A stretch of DNA of 7,362 nucleotides from Saprospiraceae bacterium (lineage in GTDB: Bacteria; Bacteroidota; Bacteroidia; Chitinophagales; Saprospiraceae), in assembly GCA_025455635.1 (NCBI GenBank), contig JALOMF010000202.1, positions 1-7,362 of the forward strand. Reading direction: 5' to 3'. The notes under the pieces were generated by a model. It worked only from the letters and a program-made list of their open reading frames with translations, was not told the DNA's origin and searched no databases. The position numbers were made by a program, and so were the translations under genes. This document shows, piece by piece, positions 4,876 to 7,362 of this stretch. Position 1 is the stretch's first letter, and every line of letters begins with the position of its first letter.

Positions 4876-6537
4876 CTACCGCACCACGCTCACCGTCATT
4901 TTCGGGTCAAACTTTCCCTTAATCACCGGCGATTGGCGGTTCATGGTGTAAGCCTTCACGTTCTCGTCAATGAACTCGAACAGCTCCTCCACGGTCACGA
5001 TTTTGTTCGAGTCCTTGTCGGCCTCGCCCTTCAGGCCACGGATGAGGAAGTGGCTGAACACCCCTTGCCGAAGGCCGCTGCTCTCCAGCGAAGTCTCCTC
5101 GCCCTTGCTCGACATGATGAGCGCCGTGCCAGCATCGGCCTGCGCCAAGGTCTTGTAGTAGTCCTCCAGCACGTTGCGGATGGTACCGCTCTTTTCGGCC
5201 ATAGCCAGCAGGCTGCCGGAGTGGCAGGCATCGGCGATGCAGAGCTTGTACTTGGCGGGGCTGCTGTCCAGCAGTTTATTGATTTCCTCGTGGTCCAGCT
5301 TTTTGTTGAAACCATCAAAATCAATGGGCAAAAACGAACCCGGCAAACCGTGGCCAGAGAAATAAACCATCACGAGGTCGTTGGCGCCAGCCTTGCCGAA
5401 CACATCGGTCATGGCGCCCAGAATCTTGTCGTGGGTAGCATCCTCGTCAATCAAAATGCGGATTTGGTCATCGGCCAGTGCCCCACCTTCGGGGCTTTTC
5501 AGGAAGGCGTACATGCGGTAGGCATCGTCGTCGGTGTAGCGCAGGGTAGGCATGTGGTCGTAGGCCGAAATGCCCACCACGACGGCCCAGACCTTCATCT
5601 GGCTAGCTTGGCGGATGGCGATGTAGTCGTCGGGGCTGAGGTTCTCCGTCGTCGTAGGCTTCAGCAGTTCGGGCTGGCTATTGCCCATGTAAGAACCTTG
5701 CTTCCAGAAGCCCGCCACTTCGGTGCCATCCGGCAAAAAGAGCGAACCTTTGCCATTGAAAGCACCGAGCGCCCACTCGCCCTTGTAGCGCTCGCCGTTG
5801 GCGTAGTAAATGACGCCCTCGCCATCGGGCATGCCGTTCTCGAAGTCACCGACATATTTGGCGGCGCCGTCCTTGTAGATGTAGGAACCACGGCCATTGG
5901 CGCAGTCGCCCTCCACGCAGCCTACTTTTCCATGCTCGATTTTTGAGTTGCCGAGGTATTCGCCCTCCCGCCACTCGCCCGTGGTCTGGGTGGCATCGGC
6001 GTAGTAGAAAGTACCAATTCCTTCTTTCAGGCCCGCCCTGAAATTGCCTTCGTAGCGGTCGCCGTTGGTGTAGGTGAAAACCCCGTTGCCGTCCGGCTTG
6101 CTGTCCTTGAACTGGCCGACGTACTTGCTGCCGCCGGGATAGGCAAACGTACCCTCGCCGTTCTCGCAGTCGCCAGCGAGGCAGCCCGTTTGCACTTCGG
6201 GTTCTTTTTCAGGAAAAAGATTGGCGATGGGCTGGCCGAGGGAGTCAATGGGAAGGCCCATTTTCCAGTTGCCTTCCCAAGCTCGGCCATCGGCGAGCGT
6301 TTTTTTACCCTTGCCTTCTTGGAACCGGTGCGCCCACTCGCCCCGGTAAGTGCTGCCGTCGGTGTAGTAGCAGGTGCCTATGCCGTGGATTTCGCCGTCC
6401 TTGAACTGGCCGATGTACTTGGCACCGCTGGGATAGAGGTAAATGCCCGTGCCGTTCTTGCAGTCGCCGGAAATGCACTGGGCAGCCACGGCGTTTGCGA
6501 AGCAGCACAAAAGGGCGATGATGATGGGTTGTTTCAT
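4876..6537 (-). CDS. Secreted MORN-repeat protein with C-terminal caspase-like (peptidase C14) domain
   Basis: The 553-residue product has a signal peptide (MKQPIIIALLCCFANAVAA, cut likely before Q20), so it should reach the periplasm or beyond. No T9SS tail is seen. Three MORN units follow (about 21-94, 119-198, 207-287) with the Y-x-G-x-F/W ... G-x-G pattern. Residues about 314-505 are a caspase/metacaspase-like domain. The first strand is VWAVVVGISAYD, followed by LRYTDDDAYRMYAFL; the catalytic His is in VYFSGHG (H396) and the catalytic Cys in IADACHSG (C438). The end has the NRQSPVIKGKFDP motif (533-545) often seen in bacterial C14 proteins. Both catalytic residues are present, so Cys-protease activity, probably after basic residues as in metacaspases, is plausible but not shown. 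MORN repeats often bind membranes or mediate contacts. The histidine-kinase gene lies 141 nt upstream on the same strand. I found no clear promoter in that gap and no terminator after the stop. Confidence 0.93.
   Translation of the reverse strand: MKQPIIIALLCCFANAVAAQCISGDCKNGTGIYLYPSGAKYIGQFKDGEIHGIGTCYYTDGSTYRGEWAHRFQEGKGKKTLADGRAWEGNWKMGLPIDSLGQPIANLFPEKEPEVQTGCLAGDCENGEGTFAYPGGSKYVGQFKDSKPDGNGVFTYTNGDRYEGNFRAGLKEGIGTFYYADATQTTGEWREGEYLGNSKIEHGKVGCVEGDCANGRGSYIYKDGAAKYVGDFENGMPDGEGVIYYANGERYKGEWALGAFNGKGSLFLPDGTEVAGFWKQGSYMGNSQPELLKPTTTENLSPDDYIAIRQASQMKVWAVVVGISAYDHMPTLRYTDDDAYRMYAFLKSPEGGALADDQIRILIDEDATHDKILGAMTDVFGKAGANDLVMVYFSGHGLPGSFLPIDFDGFNKKLDHEEINKLLDSSPAKYKLCIADACHSGSLLAMAEKSGTIRNVLEDYYKTLAQADAGTALIMSSKGEETSLESSGLRQGVFSHFLIRGLKGEADKDSNKIVTVEELFEFIDENVKAYTMNRQSPVIKGKFDPKMTVSVVR
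5677..6477 (-). repeat. Three MORN-repeat units, each opening with C-x4-C
   Basis: Within the caspase-like gene, three homologous units of about 74-81 residues encode residues 21-94, 119-198 and 207-287. Each begins with a matching head: CISGDCKNGTG, CLAGDCENGEG and CVEGDCANGRG. An aKY-x-G-x-F core, GxG and Y-x-G-x-W elements follow. Unit starts are 98 and 88 residues apart. The conserved paired Cys in every unit head, in an exported protein, suggest intra-unit disulfides or metal binding. Units two and three both end in Y-x-GNS. Confidence 0.9.
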
Positions 6538-6678
6538 AGATTAATCATTGTTGAATTGTTGGATTGCTAGGCAGTCTAAACTGTCCAATGCTGGGGTTGC
6601 TTTAAAACGATGCTTTAGGTCAAAAAGTTATGCGTACCACCTAAAACTGGCCATAGATTTTTGGACGCACGACCATTT
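6538..6678. other. Gap between kinase and caspase genes with ATTG string and inverted repeat
   Basis: This 141-bp gap holds two structures. ATTGTTGAATTGTTGGATTG at 6547-6566 resembles the ATTG-rich string after the ferredoxin gene. TTTAGGT (6614-6620) and ACCTAAA (6639-6645) form a perfect 7-bp inverted repeat with an 18-nt spacer. The second could be a weak kinase terminator (no U-tract is present) or an operator for the caspase gene. No exact TAnnTTTG promoter was found on the minus strand. Confidence 0.5.
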
Positions 6679-7362
6679 TTACACCAATTCTGAAATTGAC
6701 ATGATGGGCAGCTCCACGAAGAACGTAGTGCCCTTGTCCATTTCGGTTTCAAAGTAGATATCGCCCTTGAAGCCCTCGATGATGCTCTTGCAGATGGCCA
6801 AGCCGAGGCCAGTGCCAGAGTTTTTGGTGGAAAAATTGGGCGAGAACACTTTCTCCTGGATTTCGGGCGGGATGCCCGTGCCGTTGTCCTTCACTTTTAG
6901 CATAGCCTTGTTGCCGTCCTGGTAGAGGGACATGAGGATTTTGCCCTTGCGCTCGTCGGGGATGGCCTGTATGGCGTTTTTGAGCAAATTGTTGATGACA
7001 CGGGTCACGTGGTTGCGGTCGGCATAGACTTCAAAATCCACTTTTGGCAGCTCGATGGCGATGTCCATGTCTGGCCGTTCATTGCGGAAGAGGTGGTGAA
7101 CCGAGGCCACGAGGTCGTTGAGCGAGAACTGGATGTTCTCTGCACGGGGCATCTTTGCGAAGTTGGAGAACTCGGTCGCAATTTGCGCCAGCGACTCAAT
7201 CTGCTCCACCATCGTGCCCGTCACCCGCTTCAGCATCGGCTCGATGCTGGCCGGGTCGGGGTTCGACTGGTAGGCATGCAGCAGGTACTGGATGCTGAGT
7301 TTCATCGGTGTGAGCGGGTTCTTGATTTCGTGGGCCACTTGTTTGGCCATTTCCCGCCAGGC
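6679..7362 (-). CDS. NtrY-like sensor histidine kinase, C-terminal core (N-terminus off the right edge)
   Basis: Only the last 227 residues are visible; the frame is open through position 7362, so the 5' end lies outside the window. The fragment begins AWREMAKQVAHEIKNPLTPM, the H-box of the NtrY-like class, with the phospho-accepting His at codon 7332-7330. Further features follow in order: N-box (NHVTRVINNLLKNAIQA), G1 (VKDNGTGIP), F-box (EKVFSPNFSTK), G2 (GTGLGLAI), and a C-terminal strand (GTTFFVELPI). All ATP-binding motifs are intact, so the domain should autophosphorylate and pass phosphate to a response regulator not seen here. The unseen N-terminus probably carries transmembrane and sensor parts, as family members do. 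The Met at 7350 is internal to the H-box motif and not a real start. Confidence 0.93.
   Translation of the reverse strand, partial: AWREMAKQVAHEIKNPLTPMKLSIQYLLHAYQSNPDPASIEPMLKRVTGTMVEQIESLAQIATEFSNFAKMPRAENIQFSLNDLVASVHHLFRNERPDMDIAIELPKVDFEVYADRNHVTRVINNLLKNAIQAIPDERKGKILMSLYQDGNKAMLKVKDNGTGIPPEIQEKVFSPNFSTKNSGTGLGLAICKSIIEGFKGDIYFETEMDKGTTFFVELPIMSISELV

Noticed and set aside
4855..5946. 363-residue open frame on the plus strand
   Set aside because: It is antisense to the MORN-caspase gene and rich in H, V and A, as expected for a shadow of a high-GC gene. It has no recognisable domain.
5677..6477. DNA-level tandem repeat or CRISPR-like array
   Set aside because: The periodicity is at protein level (MORN units) with diverged codons. 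There are no identical direct repeats with unique spacers.
6475..6486. Lipoprotein processing site before C21 of the MORN-caspase protein
   Set aside because: The residues before C21 are A-A-Q; Gln at -1 does not fit a lipobox. A signal peptidase I cut after A19 fits better.

Overview
The window most likely comes from the phylum Bacteroidota, perhaps a Saprospiria-like lineage. The evidence is a type IX secretion (T9SS) C-terminal sorting domain on one secreted protein, two promoters of the Bacteroidota form TTTG-N19-TAnnTTTG, little sign of Shine-Dalgarno sites, and gene families common in that phylum. Most of the window is chromosomal-looking and about 60% GC on the minus strand. The T9SS gene (about 49% GC) and a toxin-antitoxin pair (about 42% GC) are lower. 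These GC figures are hand counts on sample lines.

Layout, left to right. Positions 1-1456 (minus) hold one uninterrupted reading frame. It encodes a SWIM zinc-finger protein whose visible C-terminal part, below about position 265, turns abruptly into a bacterial Ig-like repeat of about 71% GC. This is either an unusual fusion or, more likely, a chimeric assembly junction. A 14-bp tandem repeat and a strong plus-strand promoter fill the divergent gap before a dicluster [4Fe-4S] ferredoxin (1646-1993, plus). A 341-bp AT-rich intergenic stretch with inverted repeats and an intrinsic terminator follows. Next is a 575-residue secreted protein with a PA domain and a T9SS sorting domain (2335-4062, plus). 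A long bidirectional terminator at 4124-4159 separates it from the convergent minus-strand genes.

On the minus strand, transcription runs from the right end leftward. First is the C-terminal kinase core of an NtrY-like sensor histidine kinase (6679-7362, cut by the window edge). Then comes a secreted protein with three MORN-repeat units followed by a caspase-like (peptidase C14) domain with an intact His/Cys dyad (4876-6537). Last is a RelE/ParE-type toxin-antitoxin operon (4210-4757) with its own promoter and an ATGA start/stop overlap.

The genes do not form one obvious pathway. The most interesting items are the MORN-caspase protein, in which each MORN unit opens with a C-x4-C pair, and the SWIM/Ig junction at the left edge. 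Several small intergenic repeats (14-bp tandem units, ATTG-rich strings, a TCCCGA hairpin) look like interspersed elements and could be checked genome-wide. I see no tRNA, rRNA, CRISPR array or transposase.
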